Shown in pieces: positions 7,238 to 17,058 of a DNA stretch of 64,000 nucleotides. The DNA comes from an uncultured Prevotellaceae bacterium. Its GTDB lineage: Bacteria; Bacteroidota; Bacteroidia; Bacteroidales; Bacteroidaceae. Within the stretch, counting starts at the first letter, position 1; every line of letters begins with the position of its first letter. The notes under the pieces were generated by a model. It was not told where the DNA came from, ran no database searches, and saw nothing but the letters and a program-made list of their open reading frames with translations. The position numbers were made by a program, and so were the translations under genes. The DNA lies in NCBI GenBank assembly GCA_946626595.1, contig CAMOUQ010000003.1, positions 1 through 64,000 on the forward strand. Reading direction: 5' to 3'.

Positions 7238-9100
7238 TTATCGCAGGCCGATGGCCATCTTGCGTGCCTGCCCATTGGCATAGCGCAGGACGTAGATGCC
7301 GCGCTGGAGGCGCAGGCGTCCGACCTCGCTGATCCGGCAGCGTCCCATGCAGACGCCGTTGGTGGCAAAGACGTCCACCATCTGCTCGCCGTCGGAGAGA
7401 GGGGCGATGCGGTCGTTGAGGGTGTCGAAGGACATCAGCGGCGACCATTCGCTCTCCAGATAGTCCTCGGGCGAGTCGGCCATGGCCTTGACGCGCACGC
7501 CCATGTTGGCCGACTGGGGCAGGCTCTGGAAGAGGCAGGAGGCCGTCAGCAGGGTGTCGGCATACTCCAGCTCGTCGTCGCGATAGAGCTGGATGGCGTA
7601 TCGTGTGGCATTGTCCACGGGGTCCCAGACGATGTCGACCGACTGGGGGTCGACGCTGCCCAGGCTGTGCAACTGGGGCGTGGCGAGCTGGCCGAAGGTG
7701 CGATAGCAGAGGGTCAGTGTGCTGTCCTCGTTGACGGTGATGCGGCGCAGGGGCTTGTGCATGAGCAGGCCGGTGAAGACCTCGGCTGCGGGCACGGACT
7801 CGTCGGTGAGTTCGTAGTTGAAGGTGTCGCCCGGATAGAGGTGGCCGCGGAGGGCGGACCGCCAGACTTGGGAGTCTTTGGTGGCATTGGCACCCGTATA
7901 GTTGTTGTTGGCGGGAATGATGGTCATGCGCTGGTGGTCAATGACGGTATTCACGCGGTTACCGTTCCAGGAGCCGGAGTTGTAGTCGACATGGGTCACC
8001 TGCAGTCCGCTGCAGATGTCGCAGGCGGCCTTGTCCCACCGCTTGGCCTGGCGGTTTTCTATCACATAGTATTCGTTGGGGTTGGCCTCGTTGACTATCT
8101 TGTAGCCATAGCCGCCGTCGGAGAAGCACGAGAGGGTGAGGATGCAGGGCTCGTCGAGTGTGCGCAGGGGGCGCCAGCCCATGAAGTCGCGCTCGTAGGC
8201 CGTGTAGCCGATGGGGCGAAATCCGTTCTGGGCATATTCGCCATAGTCCATCACGCTCCAGAGGTCCATGCCGAAGGCCTTGTAGTTGGTGTCGTAGAAG
8301 TCGGGCAGGCCCAGGGCATGACTGAGTTCGTGGATGAAGACGCCCACGCCGTCGGGCTGGGTCTCCACGATTTCGCCGTCCAGCTTCTTGGCCCGCAGTT
8401 CGCAGGTGGTGGCACTGGTGGCAAAGAGGCGTCCGTTGATGGTCACGCTGGCCGTGGACTCCTTTGGCCAGATGTGGTCGGGGTTCCGGCTGGTGTTCTC
8501 GCCCACGCCGGCATAGAGGAAGAAGACCATGTCGATGGAGCCGTTGCCGTCGTTGTCGAAGCGTTGCCAGTCGGCATATTGCTGTATGGCCTTGGCAATG
8601 GCCTCGTTGCGGAAGGTGCTGAAGTTGACATCGGTGGACGAGCCGGAGTTGCGGCCATAGTAGGCATAGGTGCTGTCGAGACGGACGGGACCGATGACCG
8701 TGAACAGGGGGAAGAAGGCGGAATCGCTCTGCTCGGTGAAGTAGTCGCGGATGCTGCCATAGCTGCCGTGTCCGGTGTATCGTTTGCCGTCCATGGTGCC
8801 GTTGGCGAAGAGCTGGTAGTAGCTGTTGACGCCCTCGTCGGTGTCGGCCACCGTGAAGTCGAGGTCGGAAAAGGACACGAGTACCAGGGGGACATGCTGC
8901 GTCCCATGGGAACTGAGGGGGGCCGTCGCCTGCGAACCGATGCGGCGCTGCACACGATGGGGATGGGCGGCATCGGCCTCTGTCTGGGTTTCGGCTGAGC
9001 ACTGGGGGCGCAGGTTCTGGAGCCAGTTGTTTTCGTCGTTCTGGGCTTGGCCCCGAAGGCATCCGACGGCGACGAGCAGGAGCAGGAATATCTTTTTCAT
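7238..9100 (-). CDS. Secreted M6-family metalloprotease with C-terminal sorting-like domain
   Basis: A 620 aa protein beginning with a signal peptide (MKKIFLLLLVAVGCLRGQAQ). The catalytic zinc motif HELSHALGLPD is at residues 257-267, the HExxHxxGxxD pattern of immune-inhibitor-A-like M6 peptidases. A DNDGNGSID stretch at 182-190 looks like a calcium-binding loop. After residue about 470 comes a fibronectin-III-like region and an end segment (VDVFATNGVCMGR ... GIYVLRYANG) resembling type IX secretion C-terminal sorting domains. So it is probably exported across both membranes. ATG at 9100 is chosen because the longer frame starts inside the promoter. The -7 box TAACTTTG lies at 9140-9147 on the same strand. 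Confidence 0.9.
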   Translation of the reverse strand: MKKIFLLLLVAVGCLRGQAQNDENNWLQNLRPQCSAETQTEADAAHPHRVQRRIGSQATAPLSSHGTQHVPLVLVSFSDLDFTVADTDEGVNSYYQLFANGTMDGKRYTGHGSYGSIRDYFTEQSDSAFFPLFTVIGPVRLDSTYAYYGRNSGSSTDVNFSTFRNEAIAKAIQQYADWQRFDNDGNGSIDMVFFLYAGVGENTSRNPDHIWPKESTASVTINGRLFATSATTCELRAKKLDGEIVETQPDGVGVFIHELSHALGLPDFYDTNYKAFGMDLWSVMDYGEYAQNGFRPIGYTAYERDFMGWRPLRTLDEPCILTLSCFSDGGYGYKIVNEANPNEYYVIENRQAKRWDKAACDICSGLQVTHVDYNSGSWNGNRVNTVIDHQRMTIIPANNNYTGANATKDSQVWRSALRGHLYPGDTFNYELTDESVPAAEVFTGLLMHKPLRRITVNEDSTLTLCYRTFGQLATPQLHSLGSVDPQSVDIVWDPVDNATRYAIQLYRDDELEYADTLLTASCLFQSLPQSANMGVRVKAMADSPEDYLESEWSPLMSFDTLNDRIAPLSDGEQMVDVFATNGVCMGRCRISEVGRLRLQRGIYVLRYANGQARKMAIGLR

Positions 9101-9139
9101 TTCCGTCTGTTTTCGTTCTTTATTAACCTTTTCAGCATA

Positions 9140-9147
9140 CAAAGTTA
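9140..9147 (-). promoter_or_regulatory. -7 box of the M6 protease gene
   Basis: Minus strand TAACTTTG, 40 bp before the ATG. It follows directly after the terminator of the ribH transcript, so the protease has its own promoter. Confidence 0.6.
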
Positions 9148-9182
9148 ATGTTTTTTGGCTTTAGGTGCAAATTTATGATACA

Positions 9183-9223
9183 GAAAAAGGCCGCGACTGC
9201 TCGTTCTGAGCAATCGCGGCCTT
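9183..9223 (-). terminator. Intrinsic terminator after ribH
   Basis: On the minus strand the stem AAGGCCGCGA (9223-9214) pairs with TCGCGGCCTT (9196-9187), with an inner TGCTC/GAGCA stem, and is followed by a T-run. Confidence 0.88.
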
Positions 9224-9251
9224 GCGTTATAGCGTCTGCGAAGACGTTATG

Positions 9252-9743
9252 CTATCCTAAGCGACGGGTGTAGTCGACCATCTTGATGGCCGTCACGGCG
9301 CATTCGTCGCCCTTGTTGCCCAGCATGCCGCCAGAGCGCATCTCGGCCTGTTCCATGTCGTTGCAGGTGAGCAGTCCGTAGATGACCGGTGCCTGGCCTT
9401 CGACGTTCAGGCGTGCCAGGCCCTCGGTGGTGCCCTGGCAGATGTAGTCGAAGTGTGGGGTGTCGCCACGGATGACGCAGCCGATGGCAATGACGGCATC
9501 GAAGCGCTGCGTCCGCAGCATTCGCGAGGCTCCGTAGACGAGTTCGAAACTGCCGGGTACGGTGAGCACGGTGATGTCGGCCTCGCGGGCTCCGTGCCGC
9601 ACCAGTGTGTCGTGGGCGCCTTCGAGCAGAGCCCCCGTGACCTCGCCGTTCCACTCCGAAACGACTATGCCGAAACGCATGCCCTCGGCCGAGGGGACGG
9701 TCGTGGGGTCGTAGTCGGAGAGATGGTGGAATGCTGTAGCCAT
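9252..9743 (-). CDS. ribH: 6,7-dimethyl-8-ribityllumazine synthase
   Basis: A 163 aa enzyme making lumazine, the penultimate step of riboflavin synthesis; it usually assembles into 60-mers or pentamers in the cytosol. Family motifs are FGIVVSEWN at the start, [27 protein letters not shown] with the catalytic histidine, and GLLTCND. It lies 10 bp after the TPR membrane protein gene and ends at a strong terminator, forming a two-gene transcript, a pairing I recall from other Bacteroidetes. Confidence 0.96.
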   Translation of the reverse strand: MATAFHHLSDYDPTTVPSAEGMRFGIVVSEWNGEVTGALLEGAHDTLVRHGAREADITVLTVPGSFELVYGASRMLRTQRFDAVIAIGCVIRGDTPHFDYICQGTTEGLARLNVEGQAPVIYGLLTCNDMEQAEMRSGGMLGNKGDECAVTAIKMVDYTRRLG

Positions 9744-9753
9744 AACGGGGGGA

Positions 9754-10413
9754 TTACTTCACGCGCTGGATGTACTTCTCAATCTCCTGGCCCTGCATGC
9801 TGCCGCGATAGTTGGCCTTCACCTCCTCGTAGAGCTTCAGTGCCTCGGCGGTCTTGCCTTCAGCCTCCAGGATTTCGCCTGCCTGCACCAGGTAGAGGGG
9901 CGAGAGTACGCTGTTGTCGGCCTTCTTGGCGGCCTTCTGCAGTGTGGCCACGGCCTTGTCGTTCTGGCCCAGTTCGGCATACACATTGCCCAGGGCACCC
10001 AGGGCTGCGGGGCTGATCATTGCATCGTCCTTGGCATCGAAGTCCTTCAGGTACTTCTCTGCATCCTCGAACTTGCCCGTGTGGGCATAGGCCAGACCGG
10101 CATAGAGCTTAGCAACGTTGCCTGACTTGGTGCTGCCAAACTTCTTGGCTACCTCCAAGAGGCCGAGCACCTCCTGACCGTCGCCGTTCAGAGCCTTCTC
10201 GTAGTCGCCCTTCTGGAACAACTGCTCGCAGGGGTAAAGGGCCTCGGCGGCCTTCTTGTTCTGCTTGTCGAAGTAGTAGTAAGCACCGATGCATACAAAT
10301 GCGCACACGAGCAAACCTGCTACGCAAATACCAATCTTCTTCAGGTTTTTCTGGATGAAACCTTCTTCCTGTACGGCCTCCTGGGCCATAGCGTTTTTCT
10401 TGTTTTCTGCCAT
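9754..10413 (-). CDS. Membrane-anchored tetratricopeptide-repeat protein
   Basis: A 219 aa protein. A short cytoplasmic start (about 25 residues) is followed by one membrane helix at about 27-48 ([20 protein letters not shown]). Then come TPR-like helical repeats ([70 protein letters not shown]). The architecture is like YfgM-type proteins that face the periplasm and work with chaperones or envelope assembly; the exact role is unknown. It is first gene of the transcript with ribH and divergent from recF. Confidence 0.85.
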   Translation of the reverse strand: MAENKKNAMAQEAVQEEGFIQKNLKKIGICVAGLLVCAFVCIGAYYYFDKQNKKAAEALYPCEQLFQKGDYEKALNGDGQEVLGLLEVAKKFGSTKSGNVAKLYAGLAYAHTGKFEDAEKYLKDFDAKDDAMISPAALGALGNVYAELGQNDKAVATLQKAAKKADNSVLSPLYLVQAGEILEAEGKTAEALKLYEEVKANYRGSMQGQEIEKYIQRVK

Positions 10414-10456
10414 ATCTTTAATATACTTTTATTTTTATTATCACACAAATCGGCCA

Positions 10457-10464
10457 CAAAGATA
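10457..10464 (-). promoter_or_regulatory. -7 box of the TPR-ribH operon
   Basis: Minus strand TATCTTTG, 44 bp before the TPR gene start. Confidence 0.6.
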
Positions 10465-10539
10465 CAACAAATAATTAGAAATTAAAAATTAAAAATTAAA
10501 AAATAAACACAAAAAGGGCAATATCTCATCATATTTTGC

Positions 10540-10547
10540 TATCTTTG
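10540..10547 (+). promoter_or_regulatory. -7 box of recF
   Basis: TATCTTTG ends only 8 bp before the recF ATG, so the predicted mRNA leader is 0-4 nt (nearly leaderless). Confidence 0.6.
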
Positions 10548-10555
10548 CACTGCAA

Positions 10556-11686
10556 ATGATACTAAGACACCTATCCATACTCAACTATAAGAACATTGCC
10601 CAGGCCGAACTGGATCTGTCGACGGGCATCAATTGCCTCATCGGACAAAACGGCGAGGGCAAGACGAACCTGCTGGATGCTATCTACTTCCTGTCGATGT
10701 GCAAGAGTGCGACCACCAACATCGACTCGGCCTGCGTGAGGCATGGACAGGAGTTCATGATGCTGCAGGGAATGTACGAACGCGAAGACGGAAGACCGGA
10801 GGAGATATACTGCGGACTGAAGGTGGGCCAGAAGAAGGTGTTCCGACGGAGCAAGAAGGCATACAAACGCCTGGCCGAGCACATCGGACTGGTGCCGGTG
10901 GTGGTGGTGAGTCCGGCCGACGGCGACCTCATCAGCGGCGGCAGCGAGGAGCGACGCCGATTCCTCGACATCGTCATTTCGCAATGCGAACCGCTCTACC
11001 TGGAGGCCCTGATGCGCTACAACAAGGCCCTGCAGCAGCGCAACGCCATGCTGAAGCAGGAGGACGTGGAGCCCGACCCAGAGGTGATAGGCCTCTGGGA
11101 GGAGGCCATGGCCAAGGAGGGGGAATTCATCTTCGAAAGGCGTGCCGAGTATGTGGAACGCCTGGTGCCCACCTTCCAGCGCTACTACAGCACCATCTCC
11201 CAGGGTGCCGAACAGGTGGGGCTGAACTACGTGAGCCATGCCCAGCGAGGGCCCCTGCTGGAGGTGATTCGGCGCGACCGACATCGCGACAGGGCCGTCG
11301 GTTATTCGCTGCACGGCATTCACCGCGACGAACTGGAAATGACGCTCGACGGCTACCCCATCAAACGCGAAGGCAGCCAGGGACAGAACAAATCGTACCT
11401 GGTAGCACTGAAACTGAGCCAGTTCGACTTTCTCCGCCGAACGGGCAGCAACACCACGCCCATACTGCTCCTGGACGACATCTTCGACAAACTGGACGCT
11501 TCGCGCGTGGAGCAAATCGTGCGACTGGTCTCGGGCGAGGACTTCGGACAGATTTTCATCAGCGACACAAACCGCGACCATCTGGACCAGATTCTCCGAC
11601 TGGTGCCTGGCGAGCATCGGCTGTTCCATGTGCAGGCTGGCACCTTCTCAGATAGTGAAGCCAACCACAACGATTCACAAAATTAA
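10556..11686 (+). CDS. recF: DNA replication/repair protein RecF
   Basis: A 376 aa SMC-like ATPase that loads RecA at gapped DNA. Walker A GQNGEGKTN is near residue 34, the signature region with 'SQGQNKSYLVALKL' lies in the C-terminal third, and Walker B 'PILLLDDIFDKLD' follows, all typical of RecF and of normal length. Its start is fixed by the conserved MILRHLSILNYKNI opening although the -7 box is almost adjacent. The DUF721 gene follows after 12 bp, the common recF-DUF721 pair of Bacteroidetes. Confidence 0.96.
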   Translation: MILRHLSILNYKNIAQAELDLSTGINCLIGQNGEGKTNLLDAIYFLSMCKSATTNIDSACVRHGQEFMMLQGMYEREDGRPEEIYCGLKVGQKKVFRRSKKAYKRLAEHIGLVPVVVVSPADGDLISGGSEERRRFLDIVISQCEPLYLEALMRYNKALQQRNAMLKQEDVEPDPEVIGLWEEAMAKEGEFIFERRAEYVERLVPTFQRYYSTISQGAEQVGLNYVSHAQRGPLLEVIRRDRHRDRAVGYSLHGIHRDELEMTLDGYPIKREGSQGQNKSYLVALKLSQFDFLRRTGSNTTPILLLDDIFDKLDASRVEQIVRLVSGEDFGQIFISDTNRDHLDQILRLVPGEHRLFHVQAGTFSDSEANHNDSQN

Positions 11687-11698
11687 CCTCCCCACCCC

Positions 11699-11989
11699 AT
11701 GAAACGTAGGAACACGGAACTCTTGCGCGACGTCATCTTGCGCTATCTGCGCGAGGAGGGACTGGAGACTCCGCTCAACGAGCACCGTGCCGTGTTGGCC
11801 TGGCCACGCGTGGTGGGGCCGGTGGTTTCACGACTGACGGGCGATGTATCTTTCCGCCAGGGCACACTCTACGTGAAGATTCTGCGCCCGGCCTTGCGAC
11901 AGGACCTCATGATGGAACGCACCCAACTGGCACGGAAAATTAATGCCGAAGTGGGCGCCCAAGTGGTGGAGAATGTCGTGATTTACTAA
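11699..11989 (+). CDS. DUF721 family protein (DciA-like)
   Basis: A 96 aa protein with the DUF721 pattern: LRDVILRYLREEGLE, 'AWPRVVGP', a strand segment 'GTLYVKILRPALRQDLM', ending 'VVENVVIY'. DUF721 proteins include DciA, which helps load the replicative helicase, and small nucleic-acid-binding relatives. Co-transcription with recF fits a role in DNA replication or repair. The start ATG is directly after the recF stop with only a 12 bp gap. Confidence 0.87.
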   Translation: MKRRNTELLRDVILRYLREEGLETPLNEHRAVLAWPRVVGPVVSRLTGDVSFRQGTLYVKILRPALRQDLMMERTQLARKINAEVGAQVVENVVIY

Positions 11990-12004
11990 AAAGAATCTCT
12001 TGGC

Positions 12005-12532
12005 TTACTGGCAAATGACGCGGCTCACGGCTATGTCGTGTGCCTCGCAGGGTACGCTTTCCACCATCTGGAAGGGGAAGCACACACCAAGCTTGGCAGC
12101 CTGTGGCAGACGGGGCAGCAAACGGTCGTAATAGCCTCGGCCACGCCCCAGGCGATGGCCTTCGCCGTCGAAAGCCATTCCAGGCACAAGCACAAGGTCA
12201 ATCTCGGAATATCGGCGAAGGGGGAAATTTTCGCCTGTGGGTTCGAGAATGTGGAAGGCACCCGTCTGCAGACTGTGGTCGTCCTCATAGCGCCGCAGCA
12301 CCAAATCATCGCCAACCACCACAGGCAGAAGCAGTTGACGCTGGTCGCAAAAGAGCGTCTGCAGGTCGGGCTCGTCGGGCAAGGCATGATAGAGGAGAAT
12401 GGTCTGAGCCGACTGCCACTCGGGCGTCTGACGAATGGCCTGACAAATCTGCAACGACCATTGGGCAAAGCGTTCGCCGTGTCGCGACTTCTGCCGACGT
12501 ATCTCCTGACGCAATTCTTGTTTGGTCATCAA
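12005..12532 (-). CDS. fau: 5-formyltetrahydrofolate cyclo-ligase
   Basis: A 175 aa protein of the 5-FTHF cyclo-ligase (MTHFS) family, which returns 5-formyl-THF to the folate pool using ATP. Recognisable are the N-terminal [11 protein letters not shown] helix, [11 protein letters not shown], and the glycine-rich [12 protein letters not shown] nucleotide-binding loop. Its start overlaps the smpB stop by 4 bp, so the pair is translationally coupled; the gene converges on the DUF721 gene. The start with MMTKQEL could be either methionine. Confidence 0.94.
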   Translation of the reverse strand: MMTKQELRQEIRRQKSRHGERFAQWSLQICQAIRQTPEWQSAQTILLYHALPDEPDLQTLFCDQRQLLLPVVVGDDLVLRRYEDDHSLQTGAFHILEPTGENFPLRRYSEIDLVLVPGMAFDGEGHRLGRGRGYYDRLLPRLPQAAKLGVCFPFQMVESVPCEAHDIAVSRVICQ

Positions 12533-13005
12533 TAGTTTTTCTTGAAACTGCGGGCTATCTCGCGTCGGTCTTCCTTCTCCTTCAGCGTCTCGCGCTTGTC
12601 ATATTCCTTCTTTCCGCGTGCCACGCTGATGTCGAGTTTGGCACGTCCGTTCTCGTCGATGAAGAGCAACGTGGGCACGATGCTGAAGCCGGGGGCCTTG
12701 ACAGCAGAGGCCAGTTTGCGAATCTCGCGGCGATTGAGCAACAACTTACGGTCGCGGCGCTCCACATGATTGTTGTACGAACCGTGTTCGTAGTGGGCGA
12801 TGTACATATTCTTCACCCACACCTCGCCGTTGATGATGATGCAATACGTATCCACCAGACTGGCCTTGCCCGCACGGATGCTCTTGATTTCCGTACCCGT
12901 CAGCACGATGCCAGCCGTATAATCATCAAGCAGGAGGAAGTCGAACGCCGCCCGCTTGTTCTTGATATTGACCTTGCTAACAAAAGCTTTTTTCGTCTCA
13001 GCCAT
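12529..13005 (-). CDS. smpB: SsrA-binding protein SmpB
   Basis: A 158 aa protein that binds tmRNA and rescues stalled ribosomes. Typical pattern: an N-terminal segment '[12 protein letters not shown]', then [19 protein letters not shown], '[10 protein letters not shown]', [12 protein letters not shown], and a basic C-terminal tail ([19 protein letters not shown]) that enters the ribosomal mRNA channel. Length and tail are complete. The promoter region upstream (13011-13080) is filled with TAATCCC-type repeats, so no promoter could be picked. Confidence 0.97.
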   Translation of the reverse strand: MAETKKAFVSKVNIKNKRAAFDFLLLDDYTAGIVLTGTEIKSIRAGKASLVDTYCIIINGEVWVKNMYIAHYEHGSYNNHVERRDRKLLLNRREIRKLASAVKAPGFSIVPTLLFIDENGRAKLDISVARGKKEYDKRETLKEKEDRREIARSFKKNY

Positions 13006-13010
13006 CTCTA

Positions 13011-13080
13011 ATCCCTAATCCCTATTCTCTAATCTTCTAATCCTCTAATCCCTAATCCTCTAATCCCTAATCCCTAATCC
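13011..13080. repeat. TAATCCC/TAATCCTC simple repeats between smpB and the DUF4375 gene
   Basis: About ten degenerate copies of a 7-11 bp unit (TAATCCC, TAATCCTC, TAATCTTC) fill the gap. The complementary ATTAGGG unit recurs at about 6407-6430 and 52229-52250, pointing to a dispersed simple-sequence family in intergenic spaces. Confidence 0.8.
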
Positions 13081-13580
13081 TTAACCACAACCGCAAAGTT
13101 GTCGATATGCTCATCGATGTAATGGGCTACGATTTCCGTCACCTCGGGCTCCATCTCGATGAAAGTGTCGTCGAGGTCGTCGAACTGTTCGTACTGTTCG
13201 TACAGGGCCATGAATTCCTCGTCGGAGCGTTCACGTGTCAGTTCATCACCAAATTCCTCATAGAGCCGGCGTGCATCGTAGACCAGATTGCAGAAGTCGC
13301 GTGCCCCCCACAGGCGCATGGCCTTGGCAAAGGGGTTGAGGAAAATGAAGGGGCCATAGCCGTTATAGATGAGCTGTATGAAACCGCCCTCCATCACCTC
13401 GCGCTTCACCGTCTGATAGGCCAGCAAGGTGATTTGGTCGGCTGTCAGTTGCCCCATCGTCTCAGCGGTCAGTTCGCCACCGACGGCTGCGAGCAAACGT
13501 TGGGCAAACAAATCGACAAAGGCCTCGTTGCCCTTCCGGGCTGCCTCGATGATATCTTTTTCGTGAATACTTATCTCCAT
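13074..13580 (-). CDS. DUF4375 (DMP19-like) domain protein
   Basis: A 168 aa acidic protein. The central segment 'GGFIQLIYNGYGPFIF' followed by 'LVYDARRLYEEFG' is the hallmark of DUF4375, a family that includes the DNA-mimic protein DMP19 of Neisseria. The C-terminal half is highly acidic (YEQYEQFDDLDDTFIEMEPE). A DNA-mimic role is possible but only inferred. The -7 box on the minus strand at 13589-13596 ends 8 bp before the ATG, so the mRNA is nearly leaderless. Confidence 0.82.
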   Translation of the reverse strand: MEISIHEKDIIEAARKGNEAFVDLFAQRLLAAVGGELTAETMGQLTADQITLLAYQTVKREVMEGGFIQLIYNGYGPFIFLNPFAKAMRLWGARDFCNLVYDARRLYEEFGDELTRERSDEEFMALYEQYEQFDDLDDTFIEMEPEVTEIVAHYIDEHIDNFAVVVKD

Positions 13581-13588
13581 AGCAGGCG

Positions 13589-13596
13589 CAAAGATA
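13589..13596 (-). promoter_or_regulatory. -7 box of the DUF4375 gene
   Basis: Minus strand TATCTTTG; only 8 bp separate it from the start codon, implying a near-leaderless transcript. Confidence 0.55.
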
Positions 13597-13656
13597 CGAT
13601 AATTAATTGAAAGGTGAAAGGTGAAGGGTGAAAAATGAAAGGCGAAGGGCGAAAAA

Positions 13657-16600
13657 TCATGCTTTCACCTTCTTTATCCGCTCCAGGAGTTCGACGGCCT
13701 GGCGAACCGTATGCACTTCGGAAACGAGCATCGTGCGCCGCCCGTCCTTCTCTGCCAGACGACAACGGGCCACACTGGCTGTGGCATAGGCAATGAGCTG
13801 GCCGAAGGCCTGACTCTGATAGAAGGCGCTTTGGGCATTCTGGACGAAATAGAGCCGCATGCGTCCGTTCTTCAGCATGATGCGCTCCGAACCGAAATGG
13901 CGCCCCAAACGGCGCAGGTGGACTACCTGGATGAGTTCCTCGCCCTGGGGAGGAATGGGACCAAAGCGGTCGAGCATGCGCTTGCGGAAGTCCTCAATCT
14001 GGCGGTCGTCGGTGAGGCCGTCCAGTTCGCGATAGAGCAACATTCGCTCGCTGCTGCCTGGCACGTAGTCCTCAGGGAAATTCATGACGATGTCACTATC
14101 TATCTGACATTCGGCAACGAACTGACTGCCGTCTATCTGTTCACCCTGTCGGATGTCTTCGGTGTAGAGGTCGCTGAACTCGTCGGTCTTCAGTTCACTG
14201 ACGGCTTCGGCCAGAATCTTCTGGTAGGTCTCGTAACCCAGGTCGGTGATGAATCCGCTCTGTTCCGCACCAAGCAGGTTGCCCGCACCACGTATGTCGA
14301 GGTCCTGCATGGCTATGTGAATGCCGCTGCCCAGGTCGCTGAAGTTCTCCAGTGCCTGCAGGCGCCGACGGGCATCGGCAGGCAGTACGGAGAGCGGAGG
14401 CGCCAGCAGATAGCAGAAGGCCTTCTTGTTGCTGCGCCCCACACGGCCACGCATCTGATGGAGGTCGCTGAGTCCGAAATTCTGTGCCCCGACGATGATG
14501 ATGGTGTTGGCATTCGGTATGTCGACACCCGATTCGATGATGGTGGTGGAGACCAGCACATCGTAGTCGTAATTGACGAATCCCAGCACAATGCGTTCAA
14601 GGGCTTCGGAGTTCATCTGCCCGTGGCCGATGGCTACGCGACAATCGGGTATGTGCTGGTGAATCATCTCCTCCAGTTCTGACAGTCGGCTGATGCGGTT
14701 GCAGACGATGAAGACCTGCCCGTTACGGCTCATCTCGAAGTTGATGGCTTCGGCAATGACCTCGGGCGAGAACTGGTGTATCTCGGTCTGTATGGGATAA
14801 CGGTTGGGGGGCGGTGTCTGGATGACGCTCAGGTCGCGGGCCCCCATCAGGCTGAACTGCAGGGTACGCGGAATGGGCGTGGCCGTCAGCGTCAGGGTGT
14901 CGACGTTGGTCTTCATCTGTCGCAGACGCTCCTTCGTGGCGACGCCGAACTTCTGTTCCTCGTCGATGATGAGCAGTCCCAGGTCCTTGAACTCTACGGT
15001 CTTGCCGATAAGTTTATGAGTGCCGATGATGATGTCCACCTTGCCCTCCTTCAGTTCCTTCAGCACCTCGGAGGTCTGTTTGGCCGTTCGGGCTCGGCTG
15101 AGATATTCGATGCGGACGGGGAAGTTTTGCAGGCGTTCGGAGAAAGTGCGATAATGCTGATAGGCCAGCACCGTCGTGGGCACCATCACGGCCACTTGCT
15201 TGCCATCGGTGGCAGCCTTGAAGGCGGCACGAATGGCCACTTCCGTCTTGCCGAAACCCACATCGCCGCACACCAGACGGTCCATGGGCTTGGCACGTTC
15301 CATGTCGTGCTTCACGTCCTGTGTTGCTCGCATCTGGTCGGGCGTGTCTTCGTAGAGGAAGGAGGCTTCCAGTTCGTGCTGCAGGTAGCCGTCGGGCGAG
15401 AACTGGAATCCGCGTTGCTTCTGGCGGGTGGAATACAGACGGATAAGGTCGCGGGCGATATCCTTTATCTTGGCCTTCGTACGGTCTTTCAGGCGTTCCC
15501 ATGCTCCGCCGCCCAAGCGATTCAGGCGAGGCGGTTCACCCTCACGGCCCTTATACTTCGAGACCTTGTAGAGCGCATGGATGGAGACATAGACGACATC
15601 GTCGTGGAGATACACGATTTTTATCTTCTCCACCATCTTGTCGCCTTCGGGAATGCGGATGAGACCGCCGAAGCGCCCCACCCCATGGTCGATGTGCACC
15701 ACGTAGTCGCCAATCTCGAACTGTTGCAACTCCTTCAGCGTCAATGCCACCTTACCGCTTCGTGCCTTGTCGGACTTGAGGTTGTACTTGTGGAAACGGT
15801 CGAATATCTGGTGGTCGGTGAACAGGCACACCTTCAAGGCATTGTCGGAATAGCCGGCATGCAGGGTACGGCTGACGGGGGTGAACGAAAGTGTGGACTT
15901 CGCGTTGAATATCTCCTTCAGTCGCTCGTTCTGCTTTTGTGAGTCGGCTAATATATATATTGTATACCCACGCGCAATATAGTCGAGGAACGACTGCGTC
16001 GCGAGGTCGAAGTTCTTGTGAAAGATGGGTTGGGTGGTCACGTCGAATTCCACCTTGGCTTCGGGCTTGAAGGTGGGTTGCTGGGAGAGTTCCACCGTAG
16101 CAAAATCAACCAGCTGGCGCTGGAACGAATCGCCGTCGATGAGGAAATCCTCGCTCTTGACGTTCAGTTCCTCATTCTCCGCAATCGCCTGCTGCGAAAA
16201 TCCGGTTTCGAAGACGGCGGCCACCGTCTCGCAGAGATAAGCGACCTGCCGGGTGACGATGGTGGTGTCGGCTGGCAGGAACGAGAGAATGCCCTCGCGG
16301 TGTGCGGCCTTCATCTCCGGCACGATGCTGATTTCCTCCTTGCGCTCCACCGACAACTGCGTCTCCACTTCGAAGGTACGGATGGAGTCGACTTCGTCAT
16401 CGAAGAAATCGATGCGGAAGGGTTTCTCGTTGGAGAAACTGTAGACGTCCACGATGCTACCCCTGACGGCAAACTGCCCGGGCTCGTAGACATAGTCGAC
16501 ACAACAGAAGCCGAGGTCGAAGAGTTTCTGTTCCACATCGCTGATGTCGGCCTTCTGCCCCTGCTTCAAGGTCAGGGTCTGTTCCGTCATCTCTTGCTTC

Positions 16601-17010
16601 GTGGCTACCAGTTCGGCCAATGCCTCCGGATAAGAAACGATGAAGGGGGAGGCGTTCGAATTAATCGCCGTGAGCACCTCGGTGCGCAGAATTTCGCTGG
16701 CCGCATCGCGCTGGCCGTATTTGACTGCCCTGCGGAAGGAACTGGGGAAGAAGAGGACGCTCTCGTCGCCAAGAATCTGCACCAGGTCGTGGTAGAGATA
16801 GCCTGCTTCCTCGCGATCGTCCATGACGAAGAGGAAAGGTCTGCGCAATGCATCGGGCGTGGTCTCGGTGAGTGAGGCAAAGACCACGGCAAGACTGGAA
16901 CCCTGCGTTCCGCCCAGCTGCATCCTGCGTTTGCCGGAAAGGAGCATCCGCCCCAAAGCCTTTGCTGCGGGGTGCTTCTTGTATAGGCGAAGCAGTTCTT
17001 TCAGTTCCAT
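13657..17010 (-). CDS. mfd: Transcription-repair coupling factor Mfd
   Basis: A 1117 aa SF2 translocase that displaces stalled RNA polymerase and recruits UvrA. In order: a UvrB-like N-terminal module ([11 protein letters not shown] onwards), the RNA-polymerase-interacting CarD-like domain ([19 protein letters not shown]), Walker [12 protein letters not shown], the DEEQ box ([12 protein letters not shown]), motif [12 protein letters not shown], and motif VI '[10 protein letters not shown]', then the TRCF C-terminal domain. Length is normal. I used ATG at 17010 rather than an upstream TTG. Its neighbours, a HAD phosphatase and queF, lie upstream on the same strand. Confidence 0.97.
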   Translation of the reverse strand: MELKELLRLYKKHPAAKALGRMLLSGKRRMQLGGTQGSSLAVVFASLTETTPDALRRPFLFVMDDREEAGYLYHDLVQILGDESVLFFPSSFRRAVKYGQRDAASEILRTEVLTAINSNASPFIVSYPEALAELVATKQEMTEQTLTLKQGQKADISDVEQKLFDLGFCCVDYVYEPGQFAVRGSIVDVYSFSNEKPFRIDFFDDEVDSIRTFEVETQLSVERKEEISIVPEMKAAHREGILSFLPADTTIVTRQVAYLCETVAAVFETGFSQQAIAENEELNVKSEDFLIDGDSFQRQLVDFATVELSQQPTFKPEAKVEFDVTTQPIFHKNFDLATQSFLDYIARGYTIYILADSQKQNERLKEIFNAKSTLSFTPVSRTLHAGYSDNALKVCLFTDHQIFDRFHKYNLKSDKARSGKVALTLKELQQFEIGDYVVHIDHGVGRFGGLIRIPEGDKMVEKIKIVYLHDDVVYVSIHALYKVSKYKGREGEPPRLNRLGGGAWERLKDRTKAKIKDIARDLIRLYSTRQKQRGFQFSPDGYLQHELEASFLYEDTPDQMRATQDVKHDMERAKPMDRLVCGDVGFGKTEVAIRAAFKAATDGKQVAVMVPTTVLAYQHYRTFSERLQNFPVRIEYLSRARTAKQTSEVLKELKEGKVDIIIGTHKLIGKTVEFKDLGLLIIDEEQKFGVATKERLRQMKTNVDTLTLTATPIPRTLQFSLMGARDLSVIQTPPPNRYPIQTEIHQFSPEVIAEAINFEMSRNGQVFIVCNRISRLSELEEMIHQHIPDCRVAIGHGQMNSEALERIVLGFVNYDYDVLVSTTIIESGVDIPNANTIIIVGAQNFGLSDLHQMRGRVGRSNKKAFCYLLAPPLSVLPADARRRLQALENFSDLGSGIHIAMQDLDIRGAGNLLGAEQSGFITDLGYETYQKILAEAVSELKTDEFSDLYTEDIRQGEQIDGSQFVAECQIDSDIVMNFPEDYVPGSSERMLLYRELDGLTDDRQIEDFRKRMLDRFGPIPPQGEELIQVVHLRRLGRHFGSERIMLKNGRMRLYFVQNAQSAFYQSQAFGQLIAYATASVARCRLAEKDGRRTMLVSEVHTVRQAVELLERIKKVKA

Positions 17011-17058
17011 CGTTGGGTGCAACGTTCGGTTGACAGCGTGTGTTACTATATCTCAGAT

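Noticed and set aside
7667-8998. 443-codon plus-strand frame over the M6 protease gene
   Set aside because: Antisense shadow of a gene with an intact HExxH motif and signal peptide; no recognisable domain.
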